Shown: positions 1 through 7,027 of the stretch, one piece after another
Layout: each line of letters starts with the position of its first letter
Numbering within the stretch: position 1 is the first letter of the stretch
Source: Gammaproteobacteria bacterium UBA2168
Lineage (GTDB): Bacteria; Pseudomonadota; Gammaproteobacteria; Pseudomonadales; Azotimanducaceae
Assembly (NCBI GenBank): GCA_002327525.1
Contig: DCWG01000034.1
Span: 1-16,957, forward strand
DNA: 16,957 nucleotides
Direction: 5' to 3'
Made by a program: the position numbers and the translations under genes
The notes under the pieces: model-generated
What the model saw: the letters and a program-made list of their open reading frames with translations, nothing else
Told to the model about the DNA's origin: nothing
Database searches by the model: none

Positions 1-1
1 C

Positions 2-172
2 CCGCAGATGCACGCACGCTTATTACCCTCCATGTCGCGGGACGAGATGCACCGCGAACGGCTGCGCGTGAAGGCCGCCATCGAGCGCATGGATCAGGTG
101 CTGCGCATTGAGCTGGTCACCGCGATCTGCGCGGTGTTTACCGGGTCTGTTTTTCATATGAGTTTTATCTAG
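2..172 (+). CDS. C-terminal end of an unidentified protein (5' cut by window)
   Basis: An open frame enters from the left edge and ends at TAG 170-172, giving about 56 residues. The visible tail is rich in Arg, Glu and Met and finishes with a short hydrophobic stretch (ELVTAICAVFTGSVFHM). The next gene starts 22 bases downstream behind an AAGGAG site (182-187), which is the spacing expected of two genes in one operon and is the main reason to accept this tail as coding. I do not recognise the family. It could equally be a non-coding open stretch, since only 170 bases are visible. Confidence 0.45.
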   Translation, partial: PQMHARLLPSMSRDEMHRERLRVKAAIERMDQVLRIELVTAICAVFTGSVFHMSFI

Positions 173-194
173 ACGTCCGGCAAGGAGTTCAGGA

Positions 195-1277
195 ATGCCT
201 AAGACCATCGCCATCACCCCGTCCTGGTACTGGCCCGAGTCGGTGGACCGGGTGGCCGGTATCCCACCCTTTGCGGTGCACGAACTGTGCGTACTGAGAC
301 ACGCCCGTGACAAGGCCGACCAACCGGCACTGATCGGAGATCAGGCGCTCACCTTCGGCCAACTGGCCGAGCGTATCAGCAGCGAGGCGCCGACGGCCGC
401 ACCCGTGACACTGTCTGGCGAACCCACCGTGGAAGCAGTGGTTGCTCTGCTTAACGCACTGGCCCGCGGCACGCGGATCAGTCTGGAGAGCGGCACAGGA
501 GCCACCGGCACCGAGGCCTCACAAACACCGATCAACGCCGAGCAGGCACTGGATGAGCCGCTGGTCTCCATCAAAGGCAAGGGGGGCATCGCCGCGCACA
601 GCCACCGCTCGCTCATGGCAGCCGCCATATCGCTGGCCACCTTCTTACAACCCGACCCGCAACGCGCCTGGCTGCTGAGCCGTCCGCTGGATACCTGGGA
701 GGGTCTGGTCTCCCTGCTGCTGCCGCTGTATCTCGGCTCCACCGTGGTCATCCAGTCGGATGCGGATGCTGAAGCGTTCACCCAGGCCATCTCTGAGCAC
801 CAGCCGGGATATGCCTTTACCGACCTCGCGCTGGCCGTGAGTTCCACGCGCGATGCCAAGCGCGCCGTGCGCAAGTGCCGCGATGTGCTCAACGCCATGC
901 TGCTCTCCACACCCGGTGTGTTCGAACCCGGCGATCGGGCACGTGTCGGCAAGGCCTATCGCTGCGATGCCCTGACCGTGTACGGCCTGGCCGAGACCGG
1001 CGTAATCTTCGCCGCACACCCGCAGTGGTATGTGGATGAGTCCATCGGCATCCCCATTACCAATGCACATGTCGTACCCGCGGATCCGCGCGACAGCTCA
1101 CCAATACAAACACTGTGGGAACTGGTGGAGTCGGCGGAAGTGACGGTTAAGGGACCATCACTGATGAAGGGCTACGAGGACCGTAACGATACCGACTATC
1201 TGGCGGACGGACGCTTCCGCACAGGTGTGATCGCATCTTCCGATGCCAACGGTATGATCTACATCCTGCCGGAGTGA
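195..1277 (+). CDS. Truncated, motif-deficient AMP-binding (ANL superfamily) protein
   Basis: This 360-residue protein resembles the N-terminal domain of acyl-CoA synthetases and AMP-dependent ligases. The N-terminus has the usual 'drafting' segment ending in LTFGQLAERI (residues 52-61). YGLAETG (263-269) matches the adenine-binding A5 motif YGxTE, and VKGPSLMKGYED (318-329) plus FRTGVIASSDANG (341-353) match the A6/A7 region. The phosphate-binding loop that normally reads SGTTGxPKG is replaced by GKGGIAAHSHR around 128-138, and the A7 Asp of TGD is Val. The protein stops just before the hinge, so the whole C-terminal domain with the catalytic Lys is absent; family members usually have 500-560 residues. 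ATG 195 follows AAGGAG with 7-base spacing. The frame is intact, so it may be a specialised domain, a pseudoenzyme or a partner-dependent protein. Adenylating activity as a stand-alone enzyme is unlikely. Some biosynthetic clusters use similar shortened synthetases, which remains a possible reading. Confidence 0.75.
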   Translation: MPKTIAITPSWYWPESVDRVAGIPPFAVHELCVLRHARDKADQPALIGDQALTFGQLAERISSEAPTAAPVTLSGEPTVEAVVALLNALARGTRISLESGTGATGTEASQTPINAEQALDEPLVSIKGKGGIAAHSHRSLMAAAISLATFLQPDPQRAWLLSRPLDTWEGLVSLLLPLYLGSTVVIQSDADAEAFTQAISEHQPGYAFTDLALAVSSTRDAKRAVRKCRDVLNAMLLSTPGVFEPGDRARVGKAYRCDALTVYGLAETGVIFAAHPQWYVDESIGIPITNAHVVPADPRDSSPIQTLWELVESAEVTVKGPSLMKGYEDRNDTDYLADGRFRTGVIASSDANGMIYILPE

Positions 1278-1320
1278 CGGCTCTCCCGGTAGCGCCCCGG
1301 GGTATCCCGTATTACGCTAG

Positions 1321-1342
1321 GACCTGGTCCAAACGCCAGGTC
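1321..1342. repeat. Perfect 7-bp inverted repeat upstream of the NTF2-like gene
   Basis: GACCTGG (1321-1327) and CCAGGTC (1336-1342) form a perfect inverted repeat around an 8-base spacer. It lies between the stop of the AMP-binding-like gene and the ATG at 1366. It could be an operator for the downstream gene or a weak hairpin ending the upstream transcript. There is no T-tract, so an intrinsic terminator is not well supported. Confidence 0.35.
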
Positions 1343-1365
1343 TGAACACAGGACATTAGGCCGCT

Positions 1366-1872
1366 ATGTCAGATGACGCACTCATCGAGGAGATTAAGAA
1401 CCGCCACCTCATCGAGCAGGTGTTACGCCGTTACAGCCGGGGCGTCGACCGCGGTGATGCCGAGCTGATCCGTTCTGTCTATCACGACGACGGAATAGAC
1501 GATCACGGCGGATTCAAGGGGCGCGGACAGGAGTTTGCAGACGTCCTGGTAAAAAACACGCAAGATCACTGGCTCGCCTCCAATCACAACCTGCATCAGA
1601 TCAACATCGACTTCGATGGCGATACTGCCTGGACGGAGACCCATTTCACTGCTCATCACAGGATCAGAAACGATGAGGGTGTCACCGTGCTCGAGAGCTT
1701 CGGCGGCCGATACTGCGACCGCTTCGAAAAACGCGACGGTGAGTGGAAGATTGCGCAGCGCATCGTCGTACACGACTGGAGCCGCATCCAGGACGTTCCC
1801 AACGAGTATCCCACCGAGGCATTCGAGCAGGGCAAGAGATCGAAGGACGATCTTAGCTACAAGCGCTTCTGA
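1366..1872 (+). CDS. NTF2-like/SnoaL-like domain protein
   Basis: This 168-residue protein has the SnoaL-like (NTF2 fold) pattern. An N-terminal helix pair, IEQVLRRYSRGVDRGDAEL, is followed by a YHDDGIDDHGGFKGRGQEF segment. Then come strands with HNLHQINIDFDGDTAWTET and the closing FEKRDGEWKIAQRIVVHDW. The family includes small cyclases, dehydratases, isomerases and ring-hydroxylation accessory proteins. In catabolic clusters such members often act on steroid-like or alicyclic substrates, but the reaction here cannot be assigned. The conserved Tyr, Asp and His near residues 23-45 line up with the polar pocket typical of the fold. The length is normal for the family. The start is ATG 1366 with only a weak AGGA-like site near 1350. 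It lies 88 bases after the upstream gene on the same strand, with an inverted repeat between them, so it may have its own promoter. Confidence 0.75.
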   Translation: MSDDALIEEIKNRHLIEQVLRRYSRGVDRGDAELIRSVYHDDGIDDHGGFKGRGQEFADVLVKNTQDHWLASNHNLHQINIDFDGDTAWTETHFTAHHRIRNDEGVTVLESFGGRYCDRFEKRDGEWKIAQRIVVHDWSRIQDVPNEYPTEAFEQGKRSKDDLSYKRF

Positions 1873-1990
1873 CCTCCCCCTGCCCAGTCGGGAAAGCCGC
1901 CAAAATCGGTCAGTACTTCCCAGGCCTCTGCGGACGTCGCAACTGCCTGCATCGCGCCTTCGTCCTTCCAGCCCGCTCTCCGGCTCTTTG
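1857..1990 (-). pseudogene. Possible SRPBCC (START-like/polyketide cyclase) N-terminal fragment
   Basis: On the minus strand this stretch reads QAVATSAEA followed by WEVLTDFGGFPDWAGG, then stops at a TAG (1857-1859) inside the 3' end of the NTF2-like gene. The pattern matches the N-terminal strand and helix of SRPBCC proteins, which typically run 'I.APAEAVWxLLxDFGGLxxWxPG'. Family members have about 140-160 residues, but only about 25 recognisable residues remain here, cut exactly where the neighbouring gene ends. I therefore read it as a remnant left by a rearrangement. The match is from memory of the family consensus, not from a search. Confidence 0.4.
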
Positions 1991-2051
1991 TAGAGCGGCT
2001 GAGATCGCGGCTCTCTGAACTCTGACGTCGACCAATGGCCGGCTACTGCTA

Positions 2052-2729
2052 CTACCAGGAATTGAAGCGCAGAATCTCACTGGGTGGTTTGCGCCGTGTC
2101 TCGCCGAAATTCGCGTCCGGATAGCCAATGGGAATGAGTGCCACCGGGTGAGCGTCATCCGGCAGGTTCAACTCCGCCCTCAGCACATCCTCCACTCCCG
2201 AGTGCGCCGTTGTCATGACCGTACCCAGACCGAGAGCGCGCGCAGCGAGCAGCATGTTCTGCACCGCAAGATAGATCGAACTGCCGGCGTGCAGCGTAGT
2301 GGGGTCGTTGGTTGGTGAAGTGAGCTGATATAGGCACGGCACGATGAGAGCCGGTGCTTTTGCAAGCTGATTGAAGAACGCTTCAGCGCCTCGCATGATC
2401 AACCGCCAGCTTTTGTCTTCGGAAGACTTGCCCTCGGCAATCAGTTGCTGTATGCCTTCCGACTCACCGATTCTCTGACGCATGGCTTCGCCAACCGCAT
2501 GAATCTTCGGCCGTTCATCGACAATGACGAAGACCCAGGGTTGCAGATTGGAACCGCTCGGCGCTTTCGAGCCGGCCATCACCACCTTCTCGAGCAGTTC
2601 TCTCGGCACAGATCTGTCCTGCCAGTAGCGAATCGCCCGCTGTGAAAACATGGCCTCCCATAAATCGTTCGTGGGCTCTCGCCCGTGCGGTACATCCATG
2701 GTGGTTAGGTCTGGTGAAATGTCGTTCAT
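2052..2729 (-). CDS. Nitroreductase family flavoprotein
   Basis: This 225-residue protein is a typical-length member of the FMN-dependent nitroreductase family. SQRAIRYW (residues 29-36) is the N-terminal FMN-phosphate-binding signature. APSGSNLQPW (56-65) is the second FMN contact, and the LAARALGLGT segment (161-170) plus PIGYPDANFGE near the end complete the fold. Members reduce nitroarenes, quinones, enones or CoA-thioester-linked substrates with NAD(P)H, usually as dimers. I chose ATG 2729 (MNDISPDL) because family homology begins shortly after it. The open frame extends to 2945 but that extension has no family character. A second in-frame ATG at 2700 is possible, and no strong ribosome site precedes either. 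The gene stands alone on the minus strand, convergent with the NTF2-like gene. A distinct second nitroreductase lies at 14208-15002. Confidence 0.88.
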   Translation of the reverse strand: MNDISPDLTTMDVPHGREPTNDLWEAMFSQRAIRYWQDRSVPRELLEKVVMAGSKAPSGSNLQPWVFVIVDERPKIHAVGEAMRQRIGESEGIQQLIAEGKSSEDKSWRLIMRGAEAFFNQLAKAPALIVPCLYQLTSPTNDPTTLHAGSSIYLAVQNMLLAARALGLGTVMTTAHSGVEDVLRAELNLPDDAHPVALIPIGYPDANFGETRRKPPSEILRFNSW

Positions 2730-3008
2730 AACTGTTTCTCGTCGGCCAATACTGTCAAAGATTATATCGAGCCGGTGACACGCTATGTCGCAGAACTCGT
2801 TCTCGTCTGGTATTCGCCCGTGTTGTCGGTATGTACGATGCGGATCAACGGCCCAGAACGGTGACTGCGCTGATGCCCGGCGCTCCGTAGACATAAGTGT
2901 ATGCGATCTTCTGATCGCCCGGAACCTGACGTACACCAGCATCACCGCGCCACGGATAGAAGATATAGACGCCCCCTCTTGACCCGAGGGCCGCGGTGTG
3001 GTCCGTGG

Positions 3009-3320
3009 TCAGCGGCACAGTCGTTCCAGCCGCGCTCGGCCATCGCGTTGTCCGCTGTGCGGAAGCACCCTCCTGGTCATCGCCGACATAACCAATCCCG
3101 CCGTCATCGACAGGATCCCCACCCACATCAAAAGCGCTCCAGCACCGCCCGTGCGCCTCAGATGCAGGCCAATAAGCACGCTCCAAAATTCGTCAACCCA
3201 AAGCACCAGCCCGCCTACACGCTCCCTGTGAGCTAACCGCTCGCGAAACGCATATCCTGCAATTCTCAGCTCTCGGAACCCCTCGACTACCCGCTTTCCT
3301 GCTGCCCGCGTACCGCATCG
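3009..3320 (-). pseudogene. Relic of a small or partial membrane protein, unidentified
   Basis: One minus-strand frame is open over about 103 codons from just after a TGA to a stop at 3009. It is protein-like: RELRIAGYAFRERLAHRER, then a hydrophobic segment GGLVLWVDEFWSVLIGLHL, then LLMWVGILSMTAGLVMSAM followed by TRR. That gives two candidate transmembrane helices with a positive flank. A GTG at 3206 behind an AGGCGGG-like site could start a 65-residue protein. However, the good amino-acid pattern continues upstream of it, which suggests the remains of a longer gene. Further down, a second minus frame (about 2845-3000) reads GGVYIFYPWRGDAGVRQV and IAYTYVYGAPGISAV, possibly the frameshifted continuation. 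I cannot name the family. The remainder of 2730-2844 shows nothing recognisable. Confidence 0.35.
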
Positions 3321-3322
3321 TC

Positions 3323-3636
3323 ATGCCGAACATCCCTTTTATCTTTCTTATCCGTCGAAAGCGACTGATGTCGGGTGACTTCGATTTTATTGGTGGCCAT
3401 GATCTGCGCGAGATCAGACCGAACGACGTGGACATCGGCGTCTTTTCACTGCACGACGCCGTACCCTCAAAGCGCATGCTGTGGTGCTCGTGATGCACAA
3501 CGAACCTAATCGCGCTTTGGCAGACAGCCTCGCCAACTCTGGTGTCGAAGTCCACCAGATCGACGATGTACAGGGACGTAATCATATCCGCAATGCCATC
3601 CACTCCGGCGCACTGCTTGGTCGTTCTATATTATAA
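3323..3636 (+). pseudogene. Frameshifted C-terminal remnant of a 2,4-dienoyl-CoA reductase/OYE-type NADH:flavin oxidoreductase
   Basis: From 3478 the frame reads AVVLVMHNEPNRALADSLA, then NSGVEVHQIDDV, then RNAIHSGALLGRSI, and ends at TAA 3634-3636. This matches the C-terminal pyridine-nucleotide-binding end of FadH/trimethylamine-dehydrogenase-like enzymes, whose consensus runs 'D.VVLA.G..PN..L...L...GVEVH.IGD....R.I..AI..G...GRAI'. The piece just before it, in another frame (3323-3493), contains GGHDLREIRPNDVDIG, which fits the preceding strand. The two parts are joined by a frameshift near 3470-3490. The N-terminal barrel and the Fe-S domain (about 500 residues) are missing. It faces the end of the convergent acyl-CoA synthetase gene 24 bases away. 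Such reductases act on unsaturated acyl-CoAs, so the lost gene would have fitted the local theme. Confidence 0.5.
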
Positions 3637-3660
3637 ACCGCGTCCGAACACCCCAAAGTT

Positions 3661-5322
3661 TCAGGCAGAGCTGACTTTAGGTGCCTGTTTGATCCCTGTG
3701 TTTTCTAGTTCCTCGGCGATACGCTCGCGAAGCTCAAATTTTTTGATCTTAGTGCCTGACATCGGCCACTCTTTTACAAAGCGAACATATCGCGGGACTC
3801 GAAATGTCGCGATTTTGCCTCTGCAGAAGTCGATTAACTCAGCCTCACTCACCGACGTTCCGGGTTCGCATTCTACGAACGCAGCGGGTACCTCTACGTA
3901 TCTCTGATCCGGTGCAGACACGACTTGAGCAACGCGCACGGCAGGATGCGAAATGAGGTAATCCTCTACCTCAGCCGCCGCAACATTCTCTCCACCAACC
4001 TTGAGCATGTCCTTGATTCGATCCCTAAAAGTAAGACGCCCTTCCTCGTCCATCAGGCCGAGATCTCCTGTATGAAAATACCCGTCCTTATCCCATGAGG
4101 CGCTATTTACTTCAGGCGCATCAAAATACCCATCAAATGCATTCGGACCCCGATAACAGATTTCGCCCAGCGTATTTCGCGGAATTTCCTCCCAGGTCTG
4201 CGGATCAACAATCTTCGCCTCCATCCCGGGAAGCGGGTGTCCGCCGGTGGTAATGCGAACCTCAAGTGAATCATCAGGGCGCGTGAGCGATAAATATCCA
4301 CAGGCCTCAGTTTGGCCATAACAACTCATAACAACCGCATCCGGATGACGTGATTGTATATCTCTTAAGCGTTGCTCCGTCCCCACGCAGGCAACGATCC
4401 TAAGCTTTGTCTGGTCTACCTCAGGCCAGCGCGGGTGATCGACTACCGGCAACCAGATCGTTTCAAAGGCGGGTAGCGTCACGGTCACCTTATGTTCGAT
4501 CAACTGTTGCAAGGCTACATCCGGGTCAAAAAAACCGGTGTGCACATAAGGGCAACCGGCCCAAAGGCAAGCAATTGCAAACGCCACGCCGCCGATGTGG
4601 AACAAAGGCAGGGCAGACCACAGTCTGTCGTCCGGCGTGAGATAAAGACGTTCTTCCACCGATCCTCTTGCAGCGCCGAGAACCGAGGCATGACTTAACA
4701 TTGCGCCTTTCGGCGAACCCGTCGTGCCTGAGGTGTACTTAATCAGAGCCGTATCAGTTGGTGCGATCTCCGCGCACCGGGCTGTAAGTTTCTTCTCAGA
4801 TACGCCTTTTGCGATCACTTTGAAATCTGATCGCGGCATTAACGAGGCGCTATCATTATCCCAACTGATGATGTATCGCAGATTTGGCAATTCTTGGCAG
4901 CGAATCTCTGCTGATGCATCGGCAGGAAGGCCAGGAAATGCTTGGCGCAACAAGGACACATAATCGCTCCCAACGGCCGATGTTTGAGGCATCGTAAAGA
5001 GCGCGACCATGCCACTCTGAGCGACCACTTTAGACAGCTCAAACGCCTTGAAGCGGTTGTTGATCGGCACCACGATTGCACCGGCACGCAAAATACCGAA
5101 TAACAGCACGAGGCTCGAAGGACCATCAGAAAGGAAGTAACCTACACGATCACCTGGTTTGATACCTAGCCCTACGACGCCGCGTGCAATCTCATCGACC
5201 TCATCACTGAGTTCTGCATAGCGGTATGACTTGTCGGGAAATATCAACGCGACGTCGTCAGCATTTTCAGCCGCGCGAAAAGCAATCAGTTCGTTTAATG
5301 TTTTAGCATCTACCAGTGTCAA
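3661..5322 (-). CDS. Acyl-CoA synthetase (AMP-forming), full length
   Basis: This 553-residue ANL-superfamily ligase activates a carboxylic acid to its CoA thioester via an acyl-adenylate. All core motifs are present: P-loop YTSGTTGSPKG (about residues 196-206), A5 YGQTE (335-339), A7 TGDLG (418-422), hinge/A8 RDRIKDMLKVGGENV (433-447), and the C-terminal catalytic-Lys region SGTKIKKFELR (522-532). The overall pattern is that of medium/long-chain or cyclic-acid CoA ligases; the substrate is not predictable. The frame opens at a TTG at 5370, but the TTG at 5322 has AAGGGGAG about 7 bases upstream and fits the family N-terminus, so I prefer it. No in-frame ATG is available there. Codons are clearly more AT-rich (many TTA, ATT, AAA-type choices) than in the flanking genes, suggesting separate acquisition. 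It has no immediate co-directional neighbour downstream. Confidence 0.9.
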   Translation of the reverse strand: MTLVDAKTLNELIAFRAAENADDVALIFPDKSYRYAELSDEVDEIARGVVGLGIKPGDRVGYFLSDGPSSLVLLFGILRAGAIVVPINNRFKAFELSKVVAQSGMVALFTMPQTSAVGSDYVSLLRQAFPGLPADASAEIRCQELPNLRYIISWDNDSASLMPRSDFKVIAKGVSEKKLTARCAEIAPTDTALIKYTSGTTGSPKGAMLSHASVLGAARGSVEERLYLTPDDRLWSALPLFHIGGVAFAIACLWAGCPYVHTGFFDPDVALQQLIEHKVTVTLPAFETIWLPVVDHPRWPEVDQTKLRIVACVGTEQRLRDIQSRHPDAVVMSCYGQTEACGYLSLTRPDDSLEVRITTGGHPLPGMEAKIVDPQTWEEIPRNTLGEICYRGPNAFDGYFDAPEVNSASWDKDGYFHTGDLGLMDEEGRLTFRDRIKDMLKVGGENVAAAEVEDYLISHPAVRVAQVVSAPDQRYVEVPAAFVECEPGTSVSEAELIDFCRGKIATFRVPRYVRFVKEWPMSGTKIKKFELRERIAEELENTGIKQAPKVSSA

Positions 5323-5451
5323 CCCCGATCTCCCCTTGTATAGTGGATAGATTATCCTGCATCGACCCAATCTTTTTTTCCACCCTCAAATCAGCCCACA
5401 TAGATACCGGGGGAACATGACGATGGCCGTCGACCCTTTTCGTTGCCGCTC

Positions 5452-5479
5452 CTGGCGGCTACAGACTGGCGGCTACAGA
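5452..5479. repeat. Perfect 14-bp tandem duplication
   Basis: CTGGCGGCTACAGA occurs twice back to back (5452-5465 and 5466-5479). A 14-base unit would shift the frame of any gene it arose in, which fits the degenerate look of the surrounding spacer. Confidence 0.85.
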
Positions 5480-5774
5480 AAAGAAAGCTGCTGGTTGTGC
5501 TTAAGGATGTAAGCCCGAAACGGCGTGAGTCACTCGCTGCATACTTCATTCGAATAAATCAGCATATGATCCCTGTGGATGTCGAAATCTGGGAATTTGA
5601 CCCGCGAAGTGAAGTAATGAAGCAAAGAAGCAAAGAAGGCCAACTAAGTCGTTGTCGACCAATCTTCTGCAACACACTCTCACAGTATTTCGCCACTGTA
5701 TATCCGTGTGACATCGGGGAGGGAGAACGCACATCCCTGTTATATTTCCTGTCCGTATCGGTTACTACACGTTC

Positions 5775-5787
5775 GTGTCAATGACAC
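5775..5787. promoter_or_regulatory. 13-bp perfect palindrome, operator-like
   Basis: GTGTCA-A-TGACAC is a perfect palindrome with a one-base centre, located about 100 bases past the stop of the minus-strand acyl-CoA dehydrogenase. Its half-site (TGTCA/TGACA) uses the same bases as the palindromes near the TetR gene, but with the opposite arrangement and spacing. It might be a regulator site or chance. Confidence 0.25.
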
Positions 5788-5887
5788 TGAATACCTTCGA
5801 CATTCCGACAGCCGAAGGCGGCCCCGCGCCTTTTCCGCGCACGGCTTGACCACACCTCGACGACGCGCACCGCTCGACTGAGATCGG

Positions 5888-7024
5888 CTAAATACCGAAG
5901 TGGGAGATGTACCGGCGCCGGTGAAAAGACTGACCGCCGAAAGCGGCTTCGGCAGCGCGCGCCCGTTTGAGGAAGAATCCGGCGTCGAATTCATCCGTCA
6001 TGCCGATACCGCCGTGCATCTGAATCATGTCGTTAGACATGTCGTGCAAAAACTCACCCGCCTTGCACTTGGCCAGCGAGCACAGGATAGGCACTTCGTC
6101 GCTGCCGTCGTCGATGGCCCGAAGGGCCGCTTCCACGCACGAGCGGGCGAACTCCATATCCATGAACAGCGTCGCTGCGCGATGACCCAGGCTCTGGAAA
6201 GAGCCGATCACCTGCCCGAACTGCTCGCGGGTCTTCAGGTACACGAGCGTGCGGTCGAATGCTTCGCAGGCGGTGCCGAGCATCTCCGCGGCAAGTCCTG
6301 CGCGTGCGCGATCGAGAAGCGCATCGAGGAGATCGAATGCGTTGTCCACCTCTCCGAGCACGGTGTCGGTGCCAGCCTTCACGTTCGAAAAAGTCAGGTC
6401 GGCGTAGCCGCGGCTGTCCGCCATTTTGAGCGACGTGACACTAATGCCGTCCGCGTCCGACGGTATGAGAAACAAGGTGATACCCGCTTTGTCGCCAGGT
6501 TCACCGCTCGTTCGTGCTGCCACCACGAATGCATCGGCACTGCCGCCTTCCAGCACAAAGGTCTTGCTGCCAGTCAGCGTAAACCCATCGATAGAGCGCT
6601 CGACTTGCAGCGCGATTCCCTCCGGGCGATGGTGCGGACCCTCGTCCACGGCCAGGGTCACGATGGCATCACCGGCCGCAACACCAGGCAGCCATCGCTG
6701 CCTTTGCGCATCAGTGCCGCCAAGCAGCAACGCGGACGCCCCAACGAGACTAGACGCGAAAAGCGGTGAGGCCACCAGCTGCCGACCCATCTCTTCCAAC
6801 ACGACACCGAACGTGGCGTGGTCCATCCCGGAGCCACCCAGTTCTTCGGGGATCAGGATACCCGTCCAACCCATGGCGGCGATGTCGGACCAGGTTGCAT
6901 CGTCGAAGCCCATGGCGACGCCGCTGTCGCGCATCTGCCGGAACTTGGCAACGGGTGATTCGTCTCTCGACCAGGCCTGCGCCTGGTCTTTCAGCATAGA
7001 TTGTTCTTCGGTGAGTACTGCCAT
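5888..7024 (-). CDS. Acyl-CoA dehydrogenase, second subunit of an adjacent pair
   Basis: This 378-residue FAD-dependent acyl-CoA dehydrogenase would introduce a trans-2,3 double bond into an acyl-CoA. The N-terminal helical domain contains GWTGILIPEELGGSG (52-66). The middle beta domain includes LTGSKTFVLEGGSADAFVV (150-168). The C-terminal domain has DRARAGLAAEMLG (238-250), TREQFGQVIGSFQ (265-277) and QMHGGIGMTDEFD (335-347), all standard family signatures for FAD and subunit contacts. The usual substrate-binding run after LAVDEG is less canonical than the 'SEPxAGSD' seen in its partner. The ATG is 3 bases after the stop of the upstream dehydrogenase, with translational coupling likely. Pairs like this in steroid and terpenoid degradation (for example FadE28-FadE29 of Mycobacterium) form alpha2-beta2 heterotetramers; I infer the same here. 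The gene is last in its transcription unit. Confidence 0.9.
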   Translation of the reverse strand: MAVLTEEQSMLKDQAQAWSRDESPVAKFRQMRDSGVAMGFDDATWSDIAAMGWTGILIPEELGGSGMDHATFGVVLEEMGRQLVASPLFASSLVGASALLLGGTDAQRQRWLPGVAAGDAIVTLAVDEGPHHRPEGIALQVERSIDGFTLTGSKTFVLEGGSADAFVVAARTSGEPGDKAGITLFLIPSDADGISVTSLKMADSRGYADLTFSNVKAGTDTVLGEVDNAFDLLDALLDRARAGLAAEMLGTACEAFDRTLVYLKTREQFGQVIGSFQSLGHRAATLFMDMEFARSCVEAALRAIDDGSDEVPILCSLAKCKAGEFLHDMSNDMIQMHGGIGMTDEFDAGFFLKRARAAEAAFGGQSFHRRRYISHFGI

Positions 7025-7027
7025 CTC

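Larger units (their letters stand above)
5323..5887. other. Gene-poor spacer with a tandem duplication and a palindrome
   Basis: This 565-base stretch separates the acyl-CoA synthetase start from the end of the acyl-CoA dehydrogenase. A plus frame is open at 5443-5784 (TTG start, 113 codons). It lacks a ribosome site, has an unusual composition and begins inside a 14-bp tandem duplication, so I do not call it a gene. The short string VDVEIWEFD recalls a C-terminal Rieske-oxygenase motif, but nothing around it supports that. The stretch just upstream of the synthetase must hold that gene's promoter. No convincing -35/-10 pair stands out. Confidence 0.4.

Noticed and set aside
2730..2945. N-terminal extension of the minus-strand nitroreductase to 2945
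   Set aside because: The extra 72 residues do not resemble the family, and the ATG at 2729 gives the normal length.
5443..5784. 113-codon plus-strand open frame in the spacer
   Set aside because: TTG start without a ribosome site, begins within a 14-bp tandem duplication, no family pattern beyond a short VDVEIWE string that vaguely recalls a Rieske-oxygenase C-terminus.
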